Positions 41,655 to 50,668 of a stretch of DNA of 64,000 nucleotides are shown piece by piece (within the stretch, counting starts at the first letter, position 1; each line of letters begins with the position of its first letter). The DNA is from Rheinheimera sp. (GTDB lineage Bacteria; Pseudomonadota; Gammaproteobacteria; Enterobacterales; Alteromonadaceae). The DNA lies in the NCBI GenBank assembly GCA_003482455.1, contig DMYW01000002.1:246778-310777 (forward strand), in the 5' to 3' direction. Position numbers and translations under genes: made by a program. The notes below the pieces were generated by a model. The model saw only the letters and a program-made list of their open reading frames with translations. It did not search any database and was not told the DNA's origin.

Positions 41655-41684
41655 CCTAACAACTTTTTCGTCAGGCCTAACAAC
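41655..41684. promoter_or_regulatory. Direct pair of CCTAACAAC boxes, 21-bp spacing
   Basis: CCTAACAAC at 41655-41663 and 41676-41684 on the plus strand, i.e. GTTGTTAGG twice on the minus strand reading toward the secreted-peptide gene. The 21-bp period (two helical turns) is typical for OmpR-family winged-helix activators. A TGACAA-like -35 and TATAAG-like -10 follow on the minus strand. Confidence 0.65.
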
Positions 41685-41780
41685 TAATTTCTGCGTGAAA
41701 GCGAATTATTTAATCCAACCTTACAACCATTGCGTAACAATCGACGACCAATCACTATCATCACCTTTGGAATTCTTGTC

Positions 41781-41990
41781 ATGTTCAAAAAATCAACTTC
41801 GAATTCGGCAGAATTAATCCGTCAACCGACACGAAGTCAGATGTTAGTGGCGTTAGTGTCGCTCAGTATTGTGTTGTGGCTGTTGCACACGGTGGCGAGA
41901 TGGAGTTTAGAGGCGGCCTTACCAACCGTTGCTCATCACAACGGCTGGTTGTCTTCGTTACAGCTGTTGCAAGTCTGGTTATCGTGGTGA
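41781..41990 (+). CDS. Small single-pass membrane protein, tentative (69 aa)
   Basis: From the ATG at 41781 the frame encodes a polar N-terminus (FKKSTSNSAELIRQPTRS), one strong membrane helix (MLVALVSLSIVLWLLHTVA) and a short outer tail. The ribosome site (TTTGGAATTC) is weak. It ends 12 bases inside the convergent DUF1439 gene. It lies next to the CCTAACAAC boxes, so it might belong to the regulator's group. The coding nature is not certain. Confidence 0.45.
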   Translation: MFKKSTSNSAELIRQPTRSQMLVALVSLSIVLWLLHTVARWSLEAALPTVAHHNGWLSSLQLLQVWLSW

Positions 41991-42548
41991 AGAAAACGCC
42001 GGTCTAATCACCAATTGGTCTTTCTCTAAATTCAGCTGTAGTGGCATCGACATCAAAATCCGTTGTGTCGGCTTATTTGGGTCCAGCACAAAGATCGGCT
42101 GACGTTCTAATTCTGCTGCAATGTTTTGCTGCAATGCATTAGAGAGCGGCTTCATGCGGCCGCTGTAGCCTGCCGCTTGAATGTCTGCACGCACCAAACG
42201 AAAGTTTCTCAAACGAATGCCGTGCACTGACTCGTCGTAATAAGGCTCTGCCAGCATAGCTAATTGCAACGACACAGGCAGCTCCAATAGCGCCAAGCCG
42301 ACCAGCAGCTGTGACGCCAATTCAACATACACACCATCTGCTTCGATTTGGCTATGCACTGTGAGTTGTGAAATCGTTGCCGGCAAGCCCGCCAGCTGTA
42401 ATCGCTTGGATTGCTTTTGCAACTGAGCAGTAAGCAAGGCGTCTAGTTCAGGCTCTGCTAACTGATAAATATCCACCGAATTAGTCGCACTACAAGACAT
42501 GAGCGCCACGCAGGCTCCCAGCAAGGCACCGCGTCCCCATTTAATCAT
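41979..42548 (-). CDS. DUF1439 (YceB-like) lipoprotein
   Basis: The 189-residue protein has a lipobox (VALMSC, cysteine near residue 19) and the fold pattern of DUF1439/YceB envelope lipoproteins: a long N-terminal amphipathic segment (YQLAEPELDALLTAQLQKQS) followed by alternating strands ending in LNLEKDQLVIRP. Function is unknown; the family is related to lipid- or lipoprotein-binding SMP-like proteins. Its ATG overlaps the stop of the upstream TraB-like gene by 8 bases, so they form an operon. Confidence 0.8.
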   Translation of the reverse strand: MIKWGRGALLGACVALMSCSATNSVDIYQLAEPELDALLTAQLQKQSKRLQLAGLPATISQLTVHSQIEADGVYVELASQLLVGLALLELPVSLQLAMLAEPYYDESVHGIRLRNFRLVRADIQAAGYSGRMKPLSNALQQNIAAELERQPIFVLDPNKPTQRILMSMPLQLNLEKDQLVIRPAFSSPR

Positions 42549-43419
42549 GACTCACCTCCAATGGGGTTACCCGCAGCCCCTGCTCTTGTAGCAGCTGAAT
42601 TAACCCTTGTTTACCGGCTAAATGCCCAGTTCCAACCAAGACCATTTCACGTTGTTGATTGCCAAACAAGGCCATTAGTTGTGGCAACCATTGTTTGTTG
42701 CGGCCGACAAACAGACGCTGATAACTGCGCGGGTCTTGTTGTTGAGTCGGGATTAACACATCCCGTTCAATCTGCGCCACATCACCGCGCCGCCATGCGG
42801 CGATCAAGGTGCGCAAATCCTTACCCGTGTTAGGCAATTCGGCAATCGTGAGATCGATAAGTTCCGCCTCGCGGCCATCGGCGAGACTTGCCAGCAGCTG
42901 CAATTGAAAATCCAACGATTCTAAATACAGCCGACGCTTTTCATCGCGTTTCGCTTTGTTCTCAAAATATGCATCAACACCAATACCTTTTAAACCAAGT
43001 CGGTTGGTTTCCAACAGGGTTAATTGCGTCACCACAAAACCGGCGCTGAACTGATCAAATTGGCTTAGCTGCAAATCATATTTGCGCAGCGTCTGATCTA
43101 ACTGAGTTTTGACCGCAGGCGACAGTTTACTCGATAAGGTTTCGCCGGCCGGATATTGCATCGCCGCTAACATTTTGCGTTGCGCAGCGACATCGGTATC
43201 GGCGGGCACTTCCGTTTCAAACATCAAAGTGTCGGCGCGCTGGTAGGCATAGATAAACGGCTCGGGTAATGGATACTCCGAATCCGGCAATAGATGCACG
43301 GTTCCTGCGAGGTAAAAGCAGTCATCGGCCTTACAGACCTGAAAGACGCTACTGTGCTGTGCAGTTGCGCTACTTTGCCAAACAGCGAGTAGCATTAGAA
43401 ATGTTGTGACAATCCGCAT
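42541..43419 (-). CDS. TraB/GumN-family protein (Tiki-like, exported)
   Basis: The 292-residue protein has a signal peptide (residues 1-20) and the GumN/TraB landmarks: FYLAGTVHLLPDSEYPLP near residue 35 (the GX2H motif as GTVH), DTLMFETE, and near the C-terminus REMVLVGTGHLAGKQGLI with the second GxxH motif. These belong to the EreA/Tiki-related superfamily, some members of which are metal-dependent proteases. The substrate is unknown. GAGGGGTCC precedes the ATG. It is the first gene of an operon with the DUF1439 lipoprotein. Confidence 0.87.
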   Translation of the reverse strand: MRIVTTFLMLLAVWQSSATAQHSSVFQVCKADDCFYLAGTVHLLPDSEYPLPEPFIYAYQRADTLMFETEVPADTDVAAQRKMLAAMQYPAGETLSSKLSPAVKTQLDQTLRKYDLQLSQFDQFSAGFVVTQLTLLETNRLGLKGIGVDAYFENKAKRDEKRRLYLESLDFQLQLLASLADGREAELIDLTIAELPNTGKDLRTLIAAWRRGDVAQIERDVLIPTQQQDPRSYQRLFVGRNKQWLPQLMALFGNQQREMVLVGTGHLAGKQGLIQLLQEQGLRVTPLEVSHD

Positions 43420-43428
43420 GGACCCCTC

Positions 43429-43454
43429 AAAAAAAAGCCGGCAGACGCCGGCTT
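43429..43454 (-). terminator. Terminator of glmU
   Basis: 8-bp arms AAGCCGGC and GCCGGCTT (43435-43454, 4-base loop) are followed on the minus strand by a run of eight T, just before the TraB-like gene. Confidence 0.92.
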
Positions 43455-43461
43455 GTTCGCG

Positions 43462-44826
43462 TTATTTTTTAATTTTTTGTGGTCGTTGCCAGCCAGAGAT
43501 CACCACTTGCTTGCTGCGAGCGACCACCAGCTGCTCGGCTTCAACACTCTTAGTGACCACAGAACCCGCGCCAACCGTGACGTTCTGTCCCAGCGTAATA
43601 GGCGCCACCAGTGAGCTGTTCGAACCCACAAACACCCCATCTTCGATAGTGGTTTGGAACTTATTCGCACCGTCGTAGTTGCAGGTGATAGTGCCAGCGC
43701 CAATGTTCACTTTGCTGCCGATCACCGAATCGCCTAAATAGGTCAGATGGTTGGCTTTAGAGCCCTTGCCTAGCTTGGTTTTTTTCAGTTCAACGAAGTT
43801 GCCGACATGGCTGTCATCCGCCAATTCTGAGTCTGGGCGGATCCGCGCAAACGGGCCGACTGAACAATCAGCGCCAATGGTCGATGCTTCGACCATAGTA
43901 TTGGCTTTGATTTCAGTGTTATCGCCAACGGTACAGTCTTTCAAAATGCAGTTCGCACCGATGCTAACGCCGTTGCCCAGCACCACTTTGCCTTCAAAAA
44001 TCACGTTGACGTCGATCATCACGTCCGAACCGACGGTCACTTCACCACGCACATCAATACGCGCCGGGTCACGTAAGTTGGCACCGTTTAACATCAGCTC
44101 TTCGGCTTTACGCGCTTGATAGGCGCGCTCCAACTGAGCGAGTTGCACGCGGTTGTTAGCGCCTTCCGTTTCAATGGCATTGGTTGGGTGGGCCGTGGCA
44201 ATCGCTACACCTTCGGCATTGGCCATCGCGATGATATCCGTTAAATAGAATTCACCTTGGGCATTGTTGTTTTTCAGCGCGCTCAACCACCGTTTTAGCG
44301 GTGCACCAGGAATGGCCATAATGCCGCTGTTTACTTCGGTGATTTTTAACTGCTCGGCGTTGGCGTCTTTTTGCTCAACAATGCCAACGACCTTGCCGTT
44401 GTCACGAACAATGCGGCCGTAACCGGTTGGGTTTTGCAGATGCACGGTCAAAATAGCTAGACCGTCGTTGCTTCGTGCGGCCAATAATTGATTTAGCGTT
44501 TCAACTCGAGTCAGTGGTACGTCACCGTACAGAACCAGTACCACGTCGTCGTCCGCGATATGTGGTAGGGCTTGTTGCACGGCATGGCCAGTGCCCAACT
44601 GTTCGGCTTGTAACACCCAGTTCAGTGGCTGCTCGCCAAGTCCAGCTTTTAATTGCTCAGCGCCATAGCCGTAGACGAGGTTAATGTGCGCTGCGCCCAG
44701 CTGGCGGGCTGTGTCGATCACATGCTGTACCATCGGCCGCTCAGCCACTTTGTGCAACACTTTCGGTAATGCAGATTTCATTCGCGTGCCTTTGCCAGCC
44801 GCGAGGATCACAACGTTTAATGCCAT
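43462..44826 (-). CDS. glmU: Bifunctional UDP-N-acetylglucosamine pyrophosphorylase/glucosamine-1-phosphate acetyltransferase
   Basis: The 454-residue enzyme makes UDP-GlcNAc for peptidoglycan and LPS. The N-terminal uridyltransferase carries LAAGKGTRMKSALPKVLHKV, GTGHAVQQALP and the YGDVPL loop. The C-terminal left-handed beta helix carries hexapeptide repeats and the acetyltransferase residues in THLGDS-type segment HLTYLGDSVIGSKVNIGAGT. The start at 44826 gives the standard length; the longer frame adds 41 residues with no support. As in many gammaproteobacteria it follows the atp operon. Confidence 0.97.
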   Translation of the reverse strand: MALNVVILAAGKGTRMKSALPKVLHKVAERPMVQHVIDTARQLGAAHINLVYGYGAEQLKAGLGEQPLNWVLQAEQLGTGHAVQQALPHIADDDVVLVLYGDVPLTRVETLNQLLAARSNDGLAILTVHLQNPTGYGRIVRDNGKVVGIVEQKDANAEQLKITEVNSGIMAIPGAPLKRWLSALKNNNAQGEFYLTDIIAMANAEGVAIATAHPTNAIETEGANNRVQLAQLERAYQARKAEELMLNGANLRDPARIDVRGEVTVGSDVMIDVNVIFEGKVVLGNGVSIGANCILKDCTVGDNTEIKANTMVEASTIGADCSVGPFARIRPDSELADDSHVGNFVELKKTKLGKGSKANHLTYLGDSVIGSKVNIGAGTITCNYDGANKFQTTIEDGVFVGSNSSLVAPITLGQNVTVGAGSVVTKSVEAEQLVVARSKQVVISGWQRPQKIKK

Positions 44827-44936
44827 ATCAGCCAATCCTTGTTGGTTTTTGCCAAATTCTAACTGAGCAGCCATGAAATAGCACCTATCGAATACCGACG
44901 CAGCATAGGTGCGTTGGACAATGCAAAGCGATAGGC

Positions 44937-44967
44937 AAAAAAAAACCACCCGAAGGTGGTTTTTTTA
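44937..44967 (-). terminator. Terminator of the atp operon
   Basis: CCACC-CGAA-GGTGG flanked by A- and T-runs lies 10 bases past the atpC stop. Reading in the minus direction the stem is followed by a long T-run. Confidence 0.9.
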
Positions 44968-44976
44968 AGAAGCAGA

Positions 44977-45393
44977 TTACTTCTTGCGCATTTTCTGAAT
45001 CAACCGCAACTGCGCGATTGCTTCGGCCAACATGGCCGCAGCTTCAGCGTAGTTGAGATCTGGAGATGCATGTTGCATTGCTTCTTCTGCACGTTTTTGT
45101 GCAGCCAGCGCCGCTTGCTCATCCAAATCTTCAGCACGGACGGCCACGTCGGCCAACACTGTTACGCCATGCGGTTGTACTTCAAGTACACCACCAGCAA
45201 CGTAAATCAGATGCTCTTCACCGAATTGTTTGACAATTCGTACCATGCCCGGCTTGATGCCAGTCAGCAGCGGGATGTGGCCAGGCAGAATACCCAGCTC
45301 ACCTTCGCTACCAGTAACCTGAATGGACTCAACAAGGCCAGAGAAAATTTTCTCTTCGGCACTTACCACGTCCAACTGTACTGTCATCGCCAT
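44977..45393 (-). CDS. atpC: ATP synthase epsilon subunit
   Basis: The 138-residue F1 subunit has the N-terminal beta sandwich (VQLDVVSAEEKIFSGLVES, GELGILPGHIPLLTGIKPG) and the C-terminal helical hairpin (RAEEAMQHASPDLNYAEA). It couples rotation and can inhibit hydrolysis. It is the last gene of the atp operon; GGAGAGCGAC precedes the ATG. Confidence 0.97.
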   Translation of the reverse strand: MAMTVQLDVVSAEEKIFSGLVESIQVTGSEGELGILPGHIPLLTGIKPGMVRIVKQFGEEHLIYVAGGVLEVQPHGVTVLADVAVRAEDLDEQAALAAQKRAEEAMQHASPDLNYAEAAAMLAEAIAQLRLIQKMRKK

Positions 45394-45416
45394 GTCGCTC
45401 TCCTAAAGCTGTAAAA

Positions 45417-46802
45417 TTACAGCTTCTTCGCTTTTTCGATCGCTTCGTCGATAGAACCAACCATGTAGAAGGCTTGTTCTGGCATGTGATCGAACTCACC
45501 GTCCAGAATACCTTTGAAGCCACGGATAGTGTCTTTCAGAGAAACGTATTTACCTGGTGAGCCAGTGAATACTTCAGCAACGAAGAATGGCTGTGACAGG
45601 AAGCGTTGGATTTTACGAGCGCGGAATACAGTCGTTTTGTCCACTTCTGACAATTCGTCCATACCCAGGATCGCGATGATATCTTTCAGTTCTTTGTAAC
45701 GTTGCAATACAGATTGCACGCCACGAGCCACTTCATAGTGCTCTTTACCGATCACCAGTGGGTCCAACTGACGAGACGTTGAATCCAGTGGGTCGATCGC
45801 TGGGTAGATACCCAGAGCAGCGATGTTACGGCTTAATACAACGGTCGCATCCAAGTGAGAGAACGTGGTCGCTGGTGACGGGTCAGTTAAGTCGTCCGCT
45901 GGTACGTAAACCGCTTGAATTGATGTGATAGAACCAGTTTTGGTCGACGTGATACGCTCTTGCAGAACGCCCATTTCTTCCGCCAGTGTTGGCTGGTAAC
46001 CTACCGCTGAAGGCATACGGCCTAACAGAGCTGATACTTCAGTACCGGCCAGCGTGTAACGGTAGATGTTGTCAACGAAGAACAGAACGTCGCGACCTTC
46101 GTCACGGAATTTCTCTGCCATCGTCAAACCAGTCAGAGCAACGCGCAGACGGTTTCCTGGCGGCTCGTTCATTTGACCGTAAACCAGTGATACTTTGTCC
46201 AGAACGTTTGAATCGTTCATTTCGTGGTAGAAGTCGTTACCCTCACGAGTACGCTCACCTACACCGGCGAATACTGAATAACCGCTGTGCTCGATCGCGA
46301 TGTTACGGATCAGCTCCATCATGTTTACAGTTTTACCTACACCAGCACCACCGAACAGACCCACTTTACCACCCTTGGCGAATGGACATACCAAGTCGAT
46401 AACTTTGATACCTGTTTCTAACAGAGCGTTAGACGCAGCTTGATCTTCGTAGCTAGGTGCAGCGCGGTGGATTGACCAACGCTCTTCTTCACCGATTGGG
46501 CCTGCTTCGTCGATTGGCTCGCCCAACACGTTCATAATACGACCTAACGTCGCTTTACCCACTGGAACTTCGATAGGACGACCAGTGTTCACAACTTCCA
46601 GACCGCGACGCAGACCATCAGTTGAACCTAACGCGATTGCACGAACAGTGCCGCCACCGAGCTGTTGCTGAACTTCCAGCACCAGGCCAGCCAGGTCACC
46701 GCTCGTTACTTTTAACGCGTCATAGATACCAGGTACCGCATCTTGTGGAAAGTCGATATCCACAACGGCGCCAATGATTTGGACTACCTTACCTTGACTC
46801 AT
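45417..46802 (-). CDS. atpD: ATP synthase beta subunit
   Basis: The 461-residue catalytic subunit has Walker A GGAGVGKTV, the ALTGLTMAEKFRDEGRDVLF region with the Walker B FFVDNIYR, and the catalytic loop GERTREGND. Length and motifs are those of E. coli-type enzymes. It lies between atpG and atpC. Confidence 0.98.
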   Translation of the reverse strand: MSQGKVVQIIGAVVDIDFPQDAVPGIYDALKVTSGDLAGLVLEVQQQLGGGTVRAIALGSTDGLRRGLEVVNTGRPIEVPVGKATLGRIMNVLGEPIDEAGPIGEEERWSIHRAAPSYEDQAASNALLETGIKVIDLVCPFAKGGKVGLFGGAGVGKTVNMMELIRNIAIEHSGYSVFAGVGERTREGNDFYHEMNDSNVLDKVSLVYGQMNEPPGNRLRVALTGLTMAEKFRDEGRDVLFFVDNIYRYTLAGTEVSALLGRMPSAVGYQPTLAEEMGVLQERITSTKTGSITSIQAVYVPADDLTDPSPATTFSHLDATVVLSRNIAALGIYPAIDPLDSTSRQLDPLVIGKEHYEVARGVQSVLQRYKELKDIIAILGMDELSEVDKTTVFRARKIQRFLSQPFFVAEVFTGSPGKYVSLKDTIRGFKGILDGEFDHMPEQAFYMVGSIDEAIEKAKKL

Positions 46803-46839
46803 GTTAATTCCTCTAATTTCTCAAACCTGTAACCAAGCA

Positions 46840-47700
46840 TTAAACGGCAGCTGCACCTGAGACGATTTCGCTCAGTTCTTGCGTAATGGCAGCTTGACGT
46901 GCTTTGTTGTAAACCAGTTTCAGCTCGTCCATCAGGTTGCCAGCGTTATCGGTTGCGGCCTTCATTGCCACCATCCGAGCTGCTTGCTCACTCGCTGCGT
47001 TTTCAACAACGCCCTGATAGACCTGAGACTCGATATAACGATCCAGTAATTTATCCAAAATCACTTTTGGATCTGGTTCGTAGATGTAGTCCCAGCTATG
47101 GGTTCTGGCTGACAGCTCTGCTTTTGGTAAAGGTAAGAGTTGCTCAATCACTGGTTCTTGTTTCATCGTGTTGACGAACTTGTTGTAAACCACAAACAAG
47201 CGGTCGATTTTGCCTTGCTCGTAAGCATTGAGCATCACACGGACTGAACCAATGACATCAGCCAAACGTGGTGTATCGCCTGAACCCGATTGCTGTGCCA
47301 GAACTTTGCCACCAAAACGTTTAAAGAATGCCGTTGCTTTGTTGCCGATCACAGCAAACTGAGCAGTTGCACCTTTATCAGTCCAGGTTTTCATGTCCTG
47401 TAACACGCGTTTGAATTCGTTGGAATTCAGGCCGCCGCAAAGGCCACGGTCTGTCGATATCACGATGTAGCCAACATTCTTCACATCACGTTCCGTTAAA
47501 AACGGGTGGCGATATTCCAAAGTGCCGTTCGCGATATTGCCGATTACTTTGCGCATAGCTTCAGCGTATGGACGTGAGTGGGCAACGCGTTCCTGCGCTC
47601 TGCGCATTTTGCTAACTGCCACTTTTTCCATAGCGCTGGTGATCTTACGAGTATTGTTAATACTCCCGATCTTACTTTTAATCTCTTTAGCGCCGGCCAT
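46840..47700 (-). CDS. atpG: ATP synthase gamma subunit
   Basis: The 286-residue central-stalk subunit begins with AGAKEIKSKIGSINNTRKIT and ends with the family block ASEQAARMVAMKAATDNA plus NLMDELKLVYNKARQA. It rotates inside the alpha3-beta3 ring. It sits between atpA and atpD, with GAGATAAGTC upstream of its ATG. Confidence 0.97.
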   Translation of the reverse strand: MAGAKEIKSKIGSINNTRKITSAMEKVAVSKMRRAQERVAHSRPYAEAMRKVIGNIANGTLEYRHPFLTERDVKNVGYIVISTDRGLCGGLNSNEFKRVLQDMKTWTDKGATAQFAVIGNKATAFFKRFGGKVLAQQSGSGDTPRLADVIGSVRVMLNAYEQGKIDRLFVVYNKFVNTMKQEPVIEQLLPLPKAELSARTHSWDYIYEPDPKVILDKLLDRYIESQVYQGVVENAASEQAARMVAMKAATDNAGNLMDELKLVYNKARQAAITQELSEIVSGAAAV

Positions 47701-47761
47701 GACTTATCTCCGAAAATTTCAACTAAGGGTGGCGACACCGCCACCCAGAACCATCGCCTGA

Positions 47762-49303
47762 TTACCAGGTTTGAGTTGCTTTGAACTTCTCAATAGCGCC
47801 TTTGATAGTCGCTTCGATTTGGTCGTTAAAGTTGCCGGTTTTGTTCAGATCAGCCATGAACGATGCGTGTTCAGCGTGCATGTACGCTAACAACGCAGCT
47901 TCGAAGTCCAGGATCTTAGGAACTTCGATATCTTTCATGAAACCTTTTTCAATGGCATACAGAGAAACACCCATATCAGCCACGCCCATTGGCGCGTACT
48001 GCAGCTGTTTCATCAGTTCTGTAACCTTCTGACCGTGGTCTAACTGCGCACGAGTTGCATCGTCCAAGTCAGAAGCGAACTGCGCGAATGCAGCCAATTC
48101 TGAGTACTGAGCTAATGCCAGACGGATACCGCCACCGAGTTTCTTAATGATCTTAGTTTGAGCAGCACCACCAACACGAGATACCGAAATACCAGCGTTA
48201 ACCGCTGGACGGATACCGGCGTTGAATAAGCCTGTTTCTAAGAAGATCTGACCGTCAGTGATCGAAATTACGTTCGTTGGAACGAAGGCAGATACGTCGC
48301 CCGCTTGTGTTTCGATAATTGGCAGTGCAGTTAATGAACCAGTTTTGCCTTTCACTTCACCGTTGGTGAAACGTTCTACATAGTTGTCGTTGACGCGTGA
48401 TGCACGCTCTAACAGACGGCTGTGCAGATAGAATACGTCGCCTGGGTAAGCTTCACGTCCTGGTGGACGGCGTAACAACAGAGAGATTTGACGGTAGGCA
48501 ACGGCTTGTTTTGACAAGTCATCGTATACGATCAGCGCATCTTCACCGCGGTCACGGAAGTATTCACCCATGGTGCAACCAGAGTATGGTGCTAAGAACT
48601 GTAATGCAGCAGCTTCAGACGCTGATGCAACCACAACGATGGTGTGAGCCAATGCATTGTGTTCTTCCAGTTTACGTACCACGTTGGCAATCGTAGAGGC
48701 TTTTTGGCCTACGCAAACGTAGATACATTTAACACCAGTGGTTTTCTGATTGATGATGGTGTCGATCGCCAGTGCTGTTTTACCAGTTTGACGGTCACCG
48801 ATGATCAATTCACGCTGTCCACGACCGATTGGGATCATCGAGTCGACTGATTTATAACCAGTTTGCAGCGGCTGATCAACCGATTGACGGTCGATAACGC
48901 CTGGAGCGATCTTCTCAACTGGTGCAAAGCCTGCAGCGTCAATTGGACCTTTACCATCGATTGGTTCACCCAGTGTATTCACTACGCGACCCAACAGACC
49001 TGGACCAACTGGTACTTCAAGGATACGGCCAGTTGCTTTTACTTTGATACCTTCACGCAGGTCCGCATATGGACCCATCACTACGGCACCAACTGAGCTG
49101 CGCTCTAAGTTCAGTGCGATAGCGTAACGGTTACCAGGAAGCTCGATCATCTCACCTTGCATACACTCGGCTAAGCCGTTGATGCGGATGATACCGTCAG
49201 TAACTGACACGATAGTGCCTTCGTTACGAGCTTCACTGACAACTTCGAACTGTTCAATACGTTTTTTGATCAGTTCAGAGATTTCAGTGGAATTCAGTTG
49301 CAT
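47762..49303 (-). CDS. atpA: ATP synthase alpha subunit
   Basis: The 513-residue protein (standard length) starts at MQLNSTEISELIKKRIEQF. It has the nucleotide-binding GDRQTGKTALAIDT and the family signature PAVNAGISVSRVG. The start at 49303 is preferred over the frame start at 49318 because it is the conserved N-terminus. It forms the non-catalytic sites of F1. Confidence 0.98.
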   Translation of the reverse strand: MQLNSTEISELIKKRIEQFEVVSEARNEGTIVSVTDGIIRINGLAECMQGEMIELPGNRYAIALNLERSSVGAVVMGPYADLREGIKVKATGRILEVPVGPGLLGRVVNTLGEPIDGKGPIDAAGFAPVEKIAPGVIDRQSVDQPLQTGYKSVDSMIPIGRGQRELIIGDRQTGKTALAIDTIINQKTTGVKCIYVCVGQKASTIANVVRKLEEHNALAHTIVVVASASEAAALQFLAPYSGCTMGEYFRDRGEDALIVYDDLSKQAVAYRQISLLLRRPPGREAYPGDVFYLHSRLLERASRVNDNYVERFTNGEVKGKTGSLTALPIIETQAGDVSAFVPTNVISITDGQIFLETGLFNAGIRPAVNAGISVSRVGGAAQTKIIKKLGGGIRLALAQYSELAAFAQFASDLDDATRAQLDHGQKVTELMKQLQYAPMGVADMGVSLYAIEKGFMKDIEVPKILDFEAALLAYMHAEHASFMADLNKTGNFNDQIEATIKGAIEKFKATQTW

Positions 49304-49318
49304 TGCTCTAATCCCCAA

Positions 49319-49852
49319 TTATGACTGCAGCGCAGTGGCTAAACGGTCTAACTTACCGCGAACTGAGCCATCAATCACCAGATCACCGGCTTTGATTAAC
49401 ATACCTCCGACCACGGCCGGATCTACGCTACAGTTCAATTTAACTTCGCGAGCGAAACGCTGTGACAACGCGGCACTCAACTTTTTTTGATAATCAGCAG
49501 TCAACTCATTTGCAGACACAACATCAACTGTTATCTCTTTTTCATGCTCTGCTTTTAATACCAAATAAGCTTCGTACACTGCTGGCAGCGCAGCTAAACG
49601 ATTGTTCTCGGCCATCACTTTGATAAAATTTTGGCCGTGAGCGTTTAGTTGCTCACCACAAACCTGGATAAAAAAGGCTGCCTGAGCGTCGGCAGCTGTG
49701 TTACTTAGCAGGCGTTGGGATACCTGTTCGTTTTTCACAACTTCCGCCGCAAAGAACAGCATTTCAGCCCACGCCGCCAAAGCTTTTTGTTCGACAGCAA
49801 AGTCGAACGCCGCTTTGGCATAAGGACGAGCAACATTCGTCAGTTCAGACAT
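49319..49852 (-). CDS. atpH: ATP synthase delta subunit
   Basis: The 177-residue stator subunit has the N-terminal helical bundle (ARPYAKAAFDFAVEQKALA) and the C-terminal signature NCSVDPAVVGGMLIKAGD. It connects F1 with the b-subunit stalk. It is followed by atpA after 15 bases. Confidence 0.96.
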   Translation of the reverse strand: MSELTNVARPYAKAAFDFAVEQKALAAWAEMLFFAAEVVKNEQVSQRLLSNTAADAQAAFFIQVCGEQLNAHGQNFIKVMAENNRLAALPAVYEAYLVLKAEHEKEITVDVVSANELTADYQKKLSAALSQRFAREVKLNCSVDPAVVGGMLIKAGDLVIDGSVRGKLDRLATALQS

Positions 49853-49864
49853 GGCTCTTCCTCA

Positions 49865-50335
49865 TTACAGTTCTGTAACTAATTTTTCCAGGATGTCGCT
49901 GTGAGCAGCTTCATCGATAGAACGTTGAAGAATACGTTCTGCACCAGCTAATGCCAGAGCAGCAACCTGCTTACGCAGTTCTTCTTTCGCCCGGATGCGC
50001 TCAGCTTCAACTTCAGCTTTTGCTTGAGCCAGGATTTTTTCCCGTTCAACTTGAGCTTTAGCTGCAGCTTCATCAATGATTTGCGCTTCGCGTTTTTTCG
50101 CTTGGTCGATCAGAGCAGAAGCTTGTGCTTTTGCTTCAACCAGCTGTTGTTTCGCTTTCTCTTGTGCTAATTGCAGGTCTTGTTCAGCACGATCACTCGC
50201 TGCTAAACCATCGGCAATTTTTTGCTGGCGAGCTTCGATAGCGCCAATGATTGGTGGCCATACGTACTTCATACAGAAGAGCACGAACACCAGGAACGCG
50301 ATTAACTCACCAATGAGAGTGGCGTTAATATTCAC
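49865..50335 (-). CDS. atpF: ATP synthase b subunit
   Basis: The 156-residue subunit has one N-terminal membrane helix (ATLIGELIAFLVFVLFCMKY) and then a long charged coiled coil to about residue 150. It forms the peripheral stalk as a homodimer. GGAGAAGCGGTCGTG precedes the ATG. Confidence 0.97.
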   Translation of the reverse strand: MNINATLIGELIAFLVFVLFCMKYVWPPIIGAIEARQQKIADGLAASDRAEQDLQLAQEKAKQQLVEAKAQASALIDQAKKREAQIIDEAAAKAQVEREKILAQAKAEVEAERIRAKEELRKQVAALALAGAERILQRSIDEAAHSDILEKLVTEL

Positions 50336-50383
50336 GACCGCTTCTCCTTAATTACTAAGTAAAAGTTCTGATTCGCGTCCAAA

Positions 50384-50617
50384 TTACATTGCGAACAGCA
50401 TGTACAGGCCGATTGCTACACCGATCATTGCGATCGCGTCAATCAGACCAGCTACGATGAACATTTTACCTTGCAGAGTAGGGGCCAGCTCTGGTTGACG
50501 AGCTGCTGATTCTAAGAACTTACCGCCCAGAGTACCGAAACCGATTGCAGTGCCTAATGCACCCAGACCGATTAACAGAGCAACTGCGATCAGTTTTAAA
50601 CCTAATACCATTTCCAT
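50384..50617 (-). CDS. atpE: ATP synthase c subunit
   Basis: The 77-residue hairpin has two membrane helices and the conserved loop ARQPELAP. The proton-carrying Asp is in GLIDAIAMIGVAIG, about residue 60. It builds the rotor ring. CTGGAGAACGTT precedes the ATG. A 50-base gap separates it from atpF. Confidence 0.97.
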   Translation of the reverse strand: MEMVLGLKLIAVALLIGLGALGTAIGFGTLGGKFLESAARQPELAPTLQGKMFIVAGLIDAIAMIGVAIGLYMLFAM

Positions 50618-50668
50618 AACGTTCTCCAGTATTACTTAAGTTAAAAATTAAAAGTTAAAACGAAACTA

